Part shown: in pieces, positions 33,968 to 46,433 of the stretch
Layout of the letters: the number at the start of each line of letters is the position of its first letter
Position numbering within the stretch: the first letter of the stretch is position 1
Assembly: GCA_032622095.1 (NCBI GenBank)
Contig: CP136063.1
Location: 74,315,980 to 74,379,979 of the forward strand
Reading direction: 5' to 3'
Length of the DNA: 64,000 bases
DNA from: Siphonodentalium dalli
Lineage: Eukaryota > Mollusca > Scaphopoda > Gadilida > Siphonodentaliidae
Translations under genes and position numbers: made by a program
Notes under the pieces: generated by a model
Database searches by the model: none
What the model was told of the DNA's origin: nothing
What the model saw: the letters and a program-made list of their open reading frames with translations, nothing else

Positions 33968-34328
33968 GATGGGGAATTCAGTGTTAATTTTCGGGGAAAG
34001 TTTACTGGAACTTTACAAAGCGTAGATGACCATACCATATCTTATAGGAGAAGCTGAATGCTTATGTAGTGACAACGCAGAGCAGAAGTTTGATTTTCTA
34101 CCCAGTTTAATACTATTAGGAAGTAGGTCAACAGTACATGATTGTTTACACATGTTTCCATAAAAATTCAAATGTCACTAAATAAAATAAAAAATCCATT
34201 TCGAGTTGTCATGCACTAAACATATGTTCACACTTTCAACCAAGACACGAAGTGGTCTTCTGTGCTTTGTAAGGATTGAGTAATAATTTCTCGAAAATTA
34301 ACACTGAATTTGCCATTCAAGTGTTACC
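33968..34328. mobile_element. Inverted-repeat element, uninterrupted relative of 10978-11668
   Basis: The left end is GGATGGGGAATTCAGTGTTA followed by ATTTTCGG, and the right end is AAAATTAACACTGAATTTGC then CATTCAAGTGTTACC. The interior matches the interrupted copy (ACTTTACAAAGCGTAGATGA, AGTGACAACGCAG, AAATTCAAATGTCAC). About 360 bp, no coding capacity. It serves as the empty-site comparison for the insertion at 11267-11633. Confidence 0.65.
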
Positions 34329-34479
34329 GCTAAATGACATTTAATGATAAACCTTAAGTTAAAACGCATATAGAATGAATAACAAGTCAGAGGATGACGA
34401 CGATGATGTTATACTGACAAATTGGACGATACTCGTCAAATTATTAGCTAAACATTCTACATTGTATCCCTCCTCTCCA

Positions 34480-35200
34480 TTTTACCCAATTCTGATTGGT
34501 CCTAGCCCTGTCACTTGTCGGGCGACAAATCACACTGTCGCCCACTGACCAGGGTGACATTTTTTTTGGTGATATTGCAAGCATACATCTAATACACAAA
34601 CACAATGCAGTAACTCAGCAATTTCACATCACTAATAGGTACTATAATAATAAATATTATATACCCCACGGATTCACAAAAAACACCAGTTGTTGTGTTT
34701 GCTAATTTGCATATATTTAGTGAACACAAATATTCGAACTTTTAAGTTGATAGTTTTGTCTGAAACGTGTTGACTGTGTTGTTCTGTAATTTTTACATCG
34801 AAGCATCTGGGTAATTCAATATCTTCATGTCGAAATTATGGTGCGATATTGAACGAGTCGATCCATTGAGATCGGTTGGTTATAATTTCTTGCTGGTTTA
34901 CAACCTAATGCATACGTTTGTCGTGAACGAATTACCCGCGGTGTCTGCATTGTTATTATTACATCATAGAAGTATTTTGTCTGGGATGTACTTGGGAGTA
35001 TTGGTACATATGAATGGTCATTTGTGATATCGACAACATCCCAATTCCGTTCGTGGGAGATCGCAATGAAAACGTGTAAATTCCGCGCCCAAGACGACAT
35101 TTTCAAATTGCTAACGAATTAACCACCAGAATTATAGGAAGTAAAAGGCGATCACGCATTTGCGTAACGTATTGACTATCTGTTATGGAACAGAAATCCT
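34480..35200. repeat. Diverged relative of 44760-45330
   Basis: Shared landmarks include CGGGCGACAAATC, a CTGATTGG-type motif, and GTGTTTGCTAATTTGCATA. The similarity is patchy. It precedes a better conserved block, 35370-35720, which matches 45370-45720. Confidence 0.5.
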
Positions 35201-35216
35201 AGAACTATAGAACAAT

Positions 35217-35360
35217 GAAATATGGCTTGTTGCCATTCATCGGAAAGCTATCGCCGAGAGCTTTCCGATGAATGGCAACAAGCCATATTTCCGACTAAAT
35301 CCTGAAAAGTTACCCATAATTATGCTGTGGTTAAGAAGTCGATTAATTAGAGCATTACTG
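35217..35360. mobile_element. Tc1/mariner-like MITE, left-truncated
   Basis: The right end is AGCATTACTG followed by TA. The inner hairpin (GAAATATGGCTTGTTGCCAT against ATGGCAACAAGCCATATTTC) is almost perfect. The left terminal repeat is missing. It is the same family as 8217-8359 and 12562-12734. Confidence 0.75.
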
Positions 35361-35369
35361 TATGTGGCG

Positions 35370-35720
35370 TAACAGTCTGCATGTTGTCAATTTCCATTGC
35401 ACGGCCAATGCTTGTTTGTTTCACATGTATGTCAATGTTCTTGAAAAAAGTATACTCATTTAAACAATACCGAACATTTCGCCCCATGGCTATACTCTTC
35501 TTCGAAATTGCCTTACTCCTCTTTCCGTGAACCGATTCACACAAAGTGGCCAGCAAAATAACCGGAACATAACAGCCCCAATGATGGATTTGTTAACTTG
35601 AACGTGTTATATTCTAAAAAGCGAAGATTCCAACATAAAATGAACGTTTCAAACTGGATTAAAGAATATACACACGCATTTAGGCCTGTCATTAAGCAGG
35701 TGCATGTGTACGCCTTTGCC
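35370..35720 (+). repeat. About 350-bp direct repeat of 45370-45720
   Basis: Segments such as CCGAACATTTCGCCCCATGG, TTTCCGTGAACCGATTCACA, TAAAAAGCGAAGATTCCAAC and ATTTAGGCCTGTCATTAAGC occur in the same order and orientation about 10 kb downstream. Just beyond, 35750-35795 carries the reverse complement of the CCAGGTCTCGAGCGGGCGAC segment found at 44749 and 45738. ORFs on both strands are not conserved between the copies, so this is not coding. Confidence 0.7.
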
Positions 35721-36825
35721 GGATAACAAAACAGTTGTCACCCTTGTTTTCGTGAGCCACGGGGATTTGTCGCCGCTCTCGACCTGGAATATCTTAACTC
35801 ATTCAGTGCCAGGTTTCCTGGGGAAAACGCGGCCCAGGAACCAGGTTTCCTGGGGGAAAAGCCATAATTTACACAAGCTATATATTTAGTTTGATTATTC
35901 AATATTGGAAAGAACTGAACTGACAGCAGGAATTGATATTATAGGCCCTACTCGCGAAGTTCTTTGAAAGTCAAATTTCGGTACTATAGGGTTATCACAG
36001 GTCAAAAATTTCGTGTTGCCATGGCAACGAGTACGTCAAATTAACACCGATTGTGTGAAATTACAAATCTGTTTTATGTGACCATCTAATTAACCTATTC
36101 TGTGCAGTTTTAGGCATTTATTTTGCTGGTGGAACAACATAGCATTGTGTTATGGCAAGGATCGGAAGTGTGGGGGGGGGGGGGTGATAAATGAGACCCT
36201 TCGAAATTTCTAAATGGGATTAAATTTACAATAACCGATTTACTAGAGAAGCAGATGCCAAAACAGAAAACAATTTGAAAATTAATCGCTTCCGTTCGAT
36301 AGGCCTACAACAATTGTTCTATAACTGTGCGGCGTATAATTCCCGTCCGTGTGATACACGTATCTACATGTACAGCGTCAATGAATCATCATTTTGGGCC
36401 ATCGGAGTCATCCGGTGACAATTCTATCGAATTCAGCGCATCGAAAACCCCTCACTACCAAATTTCAGTTCGATATATTAAAAAGATATAAGAGCAAGCT
36501 TACTGTTTTCTATAGTAATTTATCATCGTGACTTGGCGAATCTCTTAAGGTACATAGTTTGATTGACGTAATGCGCACGTTGTCCGAATCACCGTTCCTC
36601 GATCGTTTGTGTTAAACCAAGTGTTCGATGGATCAGGGAATGACCGACTTGATAGTAATCGCCCTTTACGCAATCGAAATCGGTTTCAAATTAACAGATC
36701 TGAACGGTGTATACGTTGACCTCTCAGAGAGTTTGAACTCTGCAAGACTTTTGTCACGCCCACAAAACACAATTTTTTTTTTTTGTAAATGTTTTTATTC
36801 AGACAATATATCATAAGTTCATAAC

Positions 36826-36828
<3 letters not shown>

Positions 36829-36875
<47 letters not shown>

Positions 36876-36885
36876 TAGATAGATA
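36829..36885. repeat. (TA)n microsatellite ending in GATA units
   Basis: About 22 TA dinucleotides are followed by three to four GATA units. A second short TA run lies at 36914-36929. It sits in the 3' part of the LINE. Confidence 0.95.
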
Positions 36886-37448
36886 ACATGTTACAATTAG
36901 TACAACAAATTTAATATATATATATATATACCTTACATTACATTACAAAGAAATTTGTCTGTTTTTATGTTTTTTTCTGGGGCTGGGGTGGGGATATACG
37001 AATTTCTTACATAGTTTCTAAAAATTAATTTGATATCACATATTCTATTATCTAGTTAAATCATTTGTTGCACATATACTATCGGGATTTCATACCAAAA
37101 TAACAAATAATAAATACTGTCGTCTATGTATATGGAATATGATTTATCATCGGTTAAGATCACAATGCATGATAGGCATATGCCATAGAACAGTGGTCAG
37201 TGATGATTTGAGTGAAAATATGTTAACGCTGCCGATTTTGTCATTGATTTACGGGAAAAAAGTAAGACAAAACCGCCAGTGTGTGCGCATAGCCATTGTT
37301 GTGCGTTCCATATACTATGCCGACAAATATACACAAGCATTTGTTAAGATATGGTTATGATATATGTATAGGATGTCATAATATCAGGCAGTGTGCAGTG
37401 AAAGTTATACCAGTATTATGTTTATGTTCCATTCATAGCTAACATAGA

Positions 37449-38999
37449 TTAATCACTAGAGGGGTTATGGGTCAGTTCTTCGAGTTGCGACCATCGTTCA
37501 CTGAACTGCTTATATCGAGAATGGCTATAATAGTAAACCCGTTCCGTGATAAACTGTGTGTGCAATTCTCTCCCAGTTACAACAACATTTGGTAATGTGT
37601 TATTGAGTTTCGATTTGTAAATATGGTATCTCACGAATATCAGGAGGAAACGAATCCACGAGTGGAGAGTTGTGTCTATGGACACGCTGAATAGTGCCAT
37701 CTCCGTTGTGATTTTAATTCGATAGTTTGTCTTATCATAGACCCAGAGCTCTACTTGTTTCCAAAATCGTTGTATGATAGGGCATTCCCAGAATATGTGA
37801 ATTATAGACTTAGTTTGAGATTTACAAAACGTGCATGTGTCATCATCTGAAAGTTTTATTTGTTTTAGGAACCGCTTCGTGCATATAATGCGCGTGTTAA
37901 CTCTATATTGGAACCATTTTAGTTTTGTGTCCGAAACGTGAGAGAAGGAGCAACTGAACACCTCATTCCACCAATCATCATCATATGTATGATTCAGTAC
38001 ATTTTCCCATTTGTTAATTTGCTTGCCCGGTCGTCCACGCGGTAGCATTGTTTTATATATAGACTTTGAGCTTTCTGGTGTGATTAATTCCTTCAGTTGA
38101 TACGGAATAATGGGGTGCGGGGCTTCATCGCCGTGCACTACAAGGCACCTTTCACGCTCTTTAATATAATGTGTTACTCCATGAAAGGTCAAAAAGTCAA
38201 TATTTATAGCATGATTGTCTTTAAATGTACGATGTGACATAATATTCCCAGACGAATCAAAGAAATCCAAAATATACAGCAAATAGTTTGTCTTAAATAA
38301 TTTCAAACGGGGTAATATTAACTTGGATGTGTCTGTAAAACCAATTAGAGGAATGGAATGAAAGTCACAAGTATTTGTTGGATGTATTTTGTCGCAGTAT
38401 AGCGTCCATGCGTTCAATACATCTTTCCAAAAGAGGTTATCGACTGACTTCGCTTGTTTTTTTAATATATTTGGTGCCATAAGGTACCAAATGTCTTCAA
38501 AAATGGGATTAGATTGTTCCAAAACGGTAGCCCATGCTGCCTTCTTTGTGATTGCTCGCTTTACCCATGAAATCTTCAAAGATTTGATAAATGTGGATAT
38601 TTCAACCATTTTACATCCGCCTTCGGCAAATTCTTGGGTAATCTGTTTTCTGTTTATTCTGTCTGGACCATTTTTCCAAATGAAACCATACAGTATTTGA
38701 TTCAGTTTCTTAATAAATTCATCTGATGGATTTGGTAGTGTTTGGAAGAGATAAACCAGTTTTGAAATCGCTAGTGATTTAACAACAGTGATTCTACCAA
38801 GTACACTGAGATTACGTCTATTCCATGTCGCTAATGTGTTTTTCAATTGGTTAATGCATTTTGAGAAGTTAATCTCAACCATACGATTAATATCATGGTG
38901 AAAATAAATTCCTAAAATTTTGAATGTTTCTGGGTTCCAGTTAAGTTTCCAACGGTCACATATTGTTTCTGTGCAATCTGATTTTGTACCAATCCACAC
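37449..38999 (-). pseudogene. LINE ORF2 C-terminal part (RT thumb, connection, zinc motif)
   Basis: The fragment has 516 codons with a natural stop at its 3' end. It contains LGIYFHHDIN, the WNRRNLSVLGRITVVKSL motif of the thumb region, FIWKNGPDRINRKQI, and near the end CTFCKSQTKSIIHIFWECP, the zf-RVT cysteine/histidine motif of L1-group elements. It joins the upstream RT fragment through a one-base deletion at about 39010-39025. The upstream frame resumes as NKTQAVWIG. Confidence 0.88.
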
Positions 39000-39009
39000 T
39001 GCCTGTGTC

Positions 39010-39779
39010 TTATTGTATAATCTTTAATCCTGAAATATGCTTGAATTTGTCGAGTACATTCATCGCTGATTCCAGAGACCTTGGTGACCCATCGAGGAAC
39101 AGAGAGGTATCATCGGCATATTGTGACATTCTTATATTTTGACCACCTACATTGATTCCCGTTATTCCCTTCGAGTTCCGCACCATGACTCCCAGAATTT
39201 CTGCGCATAATAAAAAAATATACGGGGATATGGGATCGCCTTGCCTACAGCCACGTTGCAAATTGAAGAACTTCGATATCTGTCCATTAATATTTATGCA
39301 CGACGATGTGTCGTTGTATAAAGTCTTAATGTATTCAATAAAAATCTCGCTGAATCTAAAATACTTCAACACCTCAATATGAATTTCCAAGAAATTGAGT
39401 CAAAAGCTTTTTCAAAATCAATCATTAGTAACAGGCCGGGCATTTTTCTTTGTTTAGTTAAAAGCATCATATCCATAATTAGTCTTATATTTTCACCTAT
39501 ATATCTTCCGGAGATAAAGCCAGTTTGATCAGTATGTATTAGATGTGGGAGAACTTTCTTTAATCGTCCGATAGTACACCGGTAAGTATTTTGTAAGTAA
39601 CATTTAGTAGGGAAATTGGCCTCCAGTTTTTCAAATACTGCATTGGTTTATTTTCCTTTGGTAAGAGTGTAATAACGCCCTGTCTTTGTGTTATACATAA
39701 TTTTCCCGTTTGTATGCCACAATTAAGAGACCTGACCAGGTAGATTCCTACGTCTGGCCAAAAAAAAACTTGAAGAATT
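39010..39779 (-). pseudogene. LINE ORF2 reverse transcriptase core, frameshifted
   Basis: Reading the minus strand gives NWRPISLLN (RT block 2), then a frameshift with a stop near 39561-39575, then TDQTGFISGRYIGENIR, LLMIDFEKAFDSISW, GCRQGDPISPYIF and SQYADDTSLF, the YADD active site. The order and spacing are those of L1/Tx1-clade reverse transcriptase. A run of nine thymines near 39760 and a short deletion at about 39770 break the junction with the upstream fragment. Confidence 0.85.
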
Positions 39780-40478
39780 CTACAGAAAATTTCCAGGACA
39801 CTTATTATTTTTCATATTTTTAAGATAACTAAGGGCTTCAATGTATGTAACATTTCCTTCTAAAAGACGACCCGTGTCAGGCGTGAGCTTCTTTATATCA
39901 ATATCATTAGTCTCGCATACATTATTCAAGAAGGAATTAAGATTGAGAGGTTCTGTCTCTGTATTTTGGTTTTTGTATAAGGTTTCATAAAATTGTGATG
40001 TCTCTTTAAGGATTTCACTTTGTTCATATATCATTTCACCATTACCACGCTCTAGTTTTGGGATTATTTTCGATGTATAATTGCGCTTTTCTAGATTCAA
40101 AAAGTATTTTGATGGTTTTTCGCCGTCGCCTAACCATCTAGCCCGCGATCTAACAAAAATACCTTTTAGTTTATCTTCTCTCATTTTTTCCAATTCAAGT
40201 TTTAATTTTTCAATTTTCAAAATTTCATTCTCAGCTAGTGTTGTAAGACTTTCAAAATGGTATATTTGCGCAATCAATTCAGCTTCCACATTTCTCCGAA
40301 GTTTTGATAAATGAGAGCAAAAAGGAATAGATGCACCCAGTATCTCCATTAATAGAATGTCGAAAAACAATTGATCATTGATGTTAAACACTATTTTGTT
40401 GGGATCTCTTTCCTGTTTTATGTCAAATTTTGAATACTGTCTTACTACTCTTGTTATCGTATTTTTGACTAGTTGCAC
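39780..40478 (-). pseudogene. LINE ORF2 linker between endonuclease and RT
   Basis: This 232-codon fragment is the region normally between the endonuclease and RT domains. It contains RSRARWLGDGEKPSKYFLNL and EKRN, a conserved L1-group motif, and ends at NNKCPG, the start of RT block 1, where the frame is lost. Its upstream end connects to the endonuclease through an extra or missing base near 40497. Confidence 0.85.
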
Positions 40479-40503
40479 ATAATCGTTATTCTTCAGAAGT
40501 GAA

Positions 40504-41253
40504 TTATTGAACTTCCAGAAACCCTCTTCCCTTTTCGAAATTGTGGAATTTAAGTGTTATCGATATCGCTGAATGGTCTGTTTTATATCCTGGCTGGATG
40601 TCACAATTTTCCACCATGTGTATAAGGTCTTGTGAAACTAAAAATAAGTCTAAACGGGCGTGTTTGGATGGATTTCTTCGGCGCCAAGTGTATCGTCGAG
40701 TATCAGGGTTGGTAATTCTCCACACATCAACTAAGTCAAGGTGGTCTATCATATCAAGTACTTCGTCTCTTGCTTTTTTGTTATTTATAGCAACGTAATT
40801 AAGCATGTCGATATCAGGGTCTATAATTAAATTAAAGTCTCCGCATATTGCTATACTACCGTCAGATATTTCTTCAATGGTTTTGCAAATATTTTTGTAA
40901 AAGAGAGGGTCATCATCATTTGGGCCATATATGTTAACAAATGTCATTATTTTATTTTCAACTTCTGCTCGGATTAGGACGAAGTTTCCTGCCTGGTCAG
41001 TCTTTGTATCCAGCAATTTAAAACTAAAATTATGGTTTATTAGAATTGCCACTCCTCTTGATGAAGTGGTATACGAACTAAATGCGATCTCATATCCCCA
41101 TTCTGCTCGGATGCTTTGCTCTTGATCTTTTTTAAAATGAACATCTTGTAAGCAGTATATTCCAAATTTCTTTTCTCTAATATAATTAAACACGTCTCTG
41201 CGTTTCTTCGGGTCAACAAGGCCTCTACAATTCATGGACATAATACTTACCAT
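40504..41253 (-). pseudogene. LINE ORF2 apurinic endonuclease domain
   Basis: An intact endonuclease domain starting most plausibly at the methionine at 41251-41253 (MVSIMSMNCRGL). Visible motifs in order are NCRGL, CLQDVHF (D where many have E), GVAILIN, NIYGPND, ICGDFN, YTWRRRNP, ARLDLFL and TDHSAI. The catalytic Asn, Asp and His positions are present. It is followed by a frameshift, hence classed with the broken ORF2. Confidence 0.88.
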
Positions 41254-41455
41254 ATTAATGATGATTAAATATAATTCTACCCGAAGCATGTGCAACAAAT
41301 ACTATAACGCATGATTTTTGTGAAATACAACAGTTCGTACTGATGGTGGGGGTGGGGGAATTAAATTTAATTAACCTTCTAGTCACAATCGTGACAGGTT
41401 CTTACAATGGATCGCAATTGTTCACCATCTATATTAAGACGGCTTTATCTCCTGA

Positions 41456-43340
41456 ATGCCCCAACGTACGGAGCTGCCCGATACGTCGTTTGAACGGAGA
41501 TATCTTCTGGTCATGGTGTCTCTTTACAAGGGTGGACGAAAACCTAAAGACAGCTTTGATAGCTATAGAGCAATTACCATCCTACCTGCCATTTACAAGC
41601 TATTTGAGAGAGTGGTATCTCTTAGATTGGAAACGTATATGCCATCTTCAATCGCAGTCCATCCGTTACAGCACGGTTTCGAAAAAGGGATCAGTTGCAC
41701 CATGACATCCTGTTTTGTGCAAGAATGTATTAGTTACGCCAGGGAACAACACAATAAGCTTTACTCATGTCTATTGGACGTGCGTAAAGCTTTCGACTGT
41801 GTATGGATAAATGGCCTCTTGTACAAATTATTTCACAGAGGATTACAAGGCAAAACATGGCTCATCATACGAGATTTATTATCTGGCATAAAATGTTGTA
41901 TCCGCAGCGACGGAACATATTCCGACTGGTTCTCCTTGTCCCAAGGAACCAGACAAGGATCAATATTATCACCTCTGTGGTACAAAATATACGCAGACGA
42001 TCTCCTCCATATTATTGAAAAATCAAAATTGGGCCTTCGTATCCACTCACTGAATTGTTCATCTCCCACCAAGCCGATGATATGATGCTTCTCTCTCTAT
42101 CCCGCCCAGGTCTTATTGGCTTATATGAATTATGCATTGAATACAGTAATAAATGGCGCTTCAGTTATAATTCATCGAAAACCGTCATAATGGTTTTCAA
42201 TGAATCAAAACAAGAAGCCGATAAATGTGCAAGATCATGGCCATTTGGATCATCCTTTCTCGGAGAAGTTGACTCCTATACTCACCTTGGAATTCTGCTT
42301 TCCAAATCCTATTTCAATAACAAATTTGTCGATGCTATATGCACAAAATTAAGGGGGGCATATTTCGGCCTCTCCGATGTTGGCCTATACCCTGGTGGTA
42401 TCTCTCCTCAAAGTTCATACAAACTTTACAGAACAATAGTCATCCCTTCAGGGTTGTATGGCAGTGAACTTCTCTGGAACCTAAACACAACACAAATAGA
42501 TAAGCTTGAGAAGGCCCACAGAGTTTGCATCAAGCATATGCAAGGTTTTCCGACGAGGACCCGAACAGTTATTGCAAAAGGCTGTCTAGGCTGTTCCTCG
42601 CTAGAATCGTGGATCGATCGTCGGAAACTCTCAATGCTTGGCGCTTTCTGTGGGCCAAATCACGAGAAAGCATCAAAACAGTTATTCCTACGACGTTTGT
42701 ATGATTTCATATCTGGTCTGTCAACGGATGAAACATCTTTTATACATGACATATGGCGCATTCTATGCAAATATAATATGGAACATCACCTTATTGAATA
42801 TGCTAATTCCAATGAATTTCCATCGCCTGTGGTGTGGAAACGCTTGGTAAGGACAGCTGTAAAGGAGTTAGATGAACTTGACTGGTATAATCGTATCTCC
42901 GGCGACTCCTCTTCAACAGCATTCCGTACCATTCATCCCACGCTACGAACGATCGGTATATGGAAACTATGCTTACAATTTCCGGAGGAAAAATTTGTAT
43001 TCCTCTTGATCGGTCGCATAATCGCACATACAGCTTTCGGACAAAATGATACATGCAAACATTGTTTAGCGACCTACTCATGTGTAGTACAACATATCTT
43101 GTTAGATTGCCCGTCATTGCTACATATTCGGAATGACATTGGTACCACATCATTGACAATTATGGCATTGACTGTTTCCTCTACCTAGACCAAATACCCC
43201 GTTTGCAGCTACTGTCTGCCCTTCTGGGATCGCCACCTAGATATCTCGCTCTACTCTCAGATAACCACTCTAATCTGTCTCGCTTGCTCGTTAGGACATC
43301 TGCATTTATGTGGAAACGGTTTCATTTTAATACTGGTTAA
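41456..43340 (+). mobile_element. 5'-truncated non-LTR retrotransposon, frameshifted
   Basis: A plus-strand RT fragment of a different clade from its neighbour. Motifs in order are LYKGGRKPKDSFDSYRAITI, LYSCLLDVRKAFDCVW, SQGTRQGSILSPLWYKIYAD, then in a second frame QADDMMLLSL (the A-D-D active site), then ELLWNLNTTQIDKLEKAH and, near the 3' end, CKHCLATYSCVVQHILLDCP. A frameshift near 42050 joins 41456-42085 to 42055-43188, and another near 43150 leads to a further in-frame tail ending at a stop at 43338-43340 (MWKRFHFNTG). The pattern suits the broad jockey/CR1/I group; the exact clade is not determined. The endonuclease is missing. It lies head to head with the L1-like LINE. Confidence 0.8.
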
Positions 43341-43584
43341 CTAAAGTGATCAGCGCTCTTTCGGAGTAGAATAGCGTTAATTTTCTATTAATTCATTTAC
43401 TGTTATTTGGTACATTATCTCTGTCACATGCAGCATTGGCCAATTCAGTACCATGCATCCTTCCGCCAAATATGTATATATTTAAAATTACCCATATTTC
43501 CTACATGTATACACTGTTTACAGTTTACGTACTATACACTTCACATAGCCTCACTAAGCTCACTTCAACGGACATCCATGAATC

Positions 43585-43668
43585 TTAGTATTCTCCCGGA
43601 TGCATGATCACACAAACCATACCCATGTGTATTCTCCCGGATGCATGATCACACAAGCCATACCCATG
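43585..43668. repeat. 40-bp unit, two tandem copies
   Basis: GTATTCTCCCGGATGCATGA followed by TCACACAAACCATACCCATG is repeated twice with one or two changes. It lies between the end of the plus-strand LINE and a TG/TA-rich stretch. Confidence 0.85.
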
Positions 43669-43675
43669 TGTAATT

Positions 43676-44345
43676 GTATGTGTGTATACATATGTAGGCG
43701 TAAGAATATATATATATACATGTGTATATGTGTATATATACATATGCATGTGTATATATATATGTATATTCATGCCATATAACTTTCGCAATTATCCAAA
43801 CTTTGGAGTTACCTCGCTTGCACTTCAGATAACCGTCTTAACAAAGCATAACCTTTCTTTAACACAGCATAAAACGTCCCGCTTCAGCTCAATGCGAATT
43901 ATTCCATACACTTTATTTCATCATACAGCCATGTTCCATATATGCCTTGGTGTATATTTAATCAGATATACATGCACATATAAACGTGCATATATAGGTA
44001 CCTGACCGTTACATATGTATTCATATATGTGTGTGTTGGTGTGTGTATGTCTACGTGAATACATGTATATGAATATAAGCACATATATGTAAATGAACAT
44101 TTATATATATGTATATATTCATGCATATATTCACGAGTTCTGGCGCGGCTGTGTACGTGCACTTGCGCTCTCGCGCGCATTTATATGTGTATACATGTAT
44201 ATTTTCGTATATATATGTATATATGAGTATATACATGTGTAAGTATGTGTATGTGTGTATGTATATGTGTGTATGTGTGTGAGGGTGTGCGTGTATGTGA
44301 GTGTGCGGATGTGTGATCGTGCCGGTGCTCGTGAGGGTATGCATA
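43676..44345. repeat. TGTA/TATA/TGTG-rich simple sequence
   Basis: A mix of TATATA, TGTGTA, CATGTATA and later GTGTGTATG units gives long artefactual ORFs on both strands. No gene is supported. Confidence 0.9.
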
Positions 44346-44579
44346 CTTATATGCCCTCAAATATGTTCGTATTTGTCTTTGTCAGTCAAATGATATAACC
44401 CTGTATATTGTATAGCCAAATTCCTGCATGCAGGATGTATTTGTGTTCTCAATTTATTTATAATGTTTATATATATGCTCTTCATTATATGGAGGAATAA
44501 AGATATATATGAGTTAATATATAGTGACTTATACCAATCATAAATATCGTAGACAGCATGCTATCGTCAAGGGGTGCAG

Positions 44580-44745
44580 AGTGTTATGTAAACAAAAGCC
44601 AATGTATGTTACATAATTTGACGTTTTGTTATATAACACAGCATAGATCTTGAAGATAACATGCTAATTACGCGATATTTATGATTGGTATAGGGCACTA
44701 TCAAATATTTCTATATTTTAACATTCTTTCTGCTTACTATGGCGG
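44580..44745. repeat. Decayed relative of the 27405/60113 element
   Basis: It contains GTTATGTAAACAAAAGCC, ATAACATGCTAATTACGCGA, ATTTATGATTGGTATAGG and ACATTCTTTCTGCTTACTAT. The order matches one half of the TTAA-flanked element. No ends were recognised. Confidence 0.5.
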
Positions 44746-44748
44746 CAC

Positions 44749-45805
44749 TCCAGGTCTCGAGCGGGCGACAAATCCCCGTGTCTCACTCAATCGCGGGGGA
44801 CAACTGTATATTGTTATCTTCATCTCATTTTCCTCTCTTCTGATTGGCTGAGGTTCCGTCACATGGCGGGCCGCAAAATCACTTGTTACCCTCGAGGGTA
44901 ACATTTCGGCAGTAAAATTTACTAACTGCGAAGAACTCAACGCGCCGAGATTACATCACAGCTCTCTAATGATTTCCGAAAACACGCATTTTATAAACCC
45001 CACTGTTTCGTAACAACCGCGAACTGTGGTGTTTGCTAATTTGCATAATTTTTGTCTTTAATTTGCAATTAAAGCACGCTATGTATAAATGGTGTTATCA
45101 CGGACATAAATCCCTTATAATGTGTAATGTTCCTATTGGACCTTTTTATATCAATAATTAATACCGTGGAACAAATAGATAAACCGTATGAAGCAGTTGG
45201 TATACTGTAGACAATTGCACACACGATGTATATACGTCACAAATACGTTTCTGTACTAAGCTCTAAATATCAAATAGCCACTCTTTACTATTGATCAATC
45301 GACAATTTTCTTCGGTTATACATTCCTCCGACTTCACAGGAATACCCTTATGTTGCGTAACAGTCTTTAACAGTTGTCAATTTCTTTTGGCACTACTACA
45401 ACGTGTAAGCTTCACATTTTAGCGTTCTCGAAATTAACACGTCTACCTGCGTCTTTACGCTCATTTAAAACGACACCGAACATTTCGCCGCATGGCTACT
45501 CTACTTCGAAATTGCTTTACTCCTCCTTCCGTGAACCGATTTTCACCATGCGACCAGCAAACTAACCAGACAATAGCTCCGCAAATAATGGGTGTATCAA
45601 TTGATCCAAAATGTGAACGTTTCATTTTCTAAAAAGCGAGGATTCCAACATAAAATTAACTCTTCGAGCTGGAATAATGAATGTATGCGCGTAATTAGGC
45701 ATGCCATTAAGAAGGTTCGCGGCCCTCGGGTGACATTCCAGGTCTGGAGCGGGCGACAAATCCCCGTGTCTCACTCAATCGCGGCGGCAACTGTATATTA
45801 TACCA
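44749..45805. repeat. About 1-kb unit flanked by direct repeats of about 65 bp
   Basis: CCAGGTCTCGAGCGGGCGAC followed by AAATCCCCGTGTCTCACTCA occurs at 44751-44812 and again (with GGTCTGG for GGTCTCG) at 45740-45800. The copies are about 989 bp apart. The enclosed block at 45370-45720 is shared with 35370-35720. The arrangement could be a tandem-repeat remnant or a short LTR-like element; no coding sequence, primer binding site or polypurine tract was recognised. Confidence 0.6.
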
Positions 45806-46433
45806 CAATCATCTCATTATGTTGCCTGAATCTAAATGTAATTTGGTTGGTTAGTCTTCATTCTCAGAAATAAATTAAATTCGTTGGACTTGGACGTCTG
45901 AAATTATATCAGTTGTCTGCACTTGATATACTGGGTGGGATTTATTTGTATGTAGCTGATAGTCTGAGGTGTAGTTGTTGATTTGTGTTCCCGGAATTAA
46001 TTGGGTAAGTTGAACTTTTGTTTAAACATACTTTATTCCAACACAAAGACAATACATAGAGATACATAAAACATAACATATTGAGACAAAGTACAGTTGA
46101 CGTAAAATTGTTGCTGTGTGTTTCCAGAGATTTGCTGGACTTGCGTATCTCAAATGGCTGTCGAGTTTTAACACTGTGTTATAGTTTATGAGCAATTCAC
46201 GTTAGTTCGAATGAACATAATTGCGTCAAGCAGTCGATAGTTTACTTCCGAAAAAAACATGAGATGTTTGGTAACAGGGGCTATATCATGTCATTAATGT
46301 ATACTCTAGATACGCATGTAGAGGTCATATTCCACTGGTACACAACCTGGGAACGTTTTGATAGTCTGACTAATACTGGCAGGGAACGTCATAACAGCAT
46401 TGAATAAACAAGACCGGGAATATATTTCTTTAA

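Larger units (their letters stand above)
36773..41298 (-). mobile_element. L1/Tx1-like LINE, near full-length ORF2, inactivated
   Basis: A single minus-strand retrotransposon: apurinic endonuclease, reverse transcriptase and C-terminal zinc-knuckle-like region, followed by about 660 bp of 3' sequence with AATAAA (36794-36799) and a poly(A) run (36773-36784). The (TA)n and GATA microsatellite at 36829-36885 lies in this 3' part. ORF2 is split by several single-base or short indels (near 40497, 39765-39780, 39570 and 39010), so it encodes no full protein. No ORF1 was recognised. Its 5' end is about 150 bp from the start of another LINE on the opposite strand. A target duplication was not found by eye. 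Confidence 0.88.

Noticed and set aside
43676-44345. Overlapping ORFs in TG/TA-rich sequence
   Set aside because: Low-complexity DNA gives long open frames on both strands.
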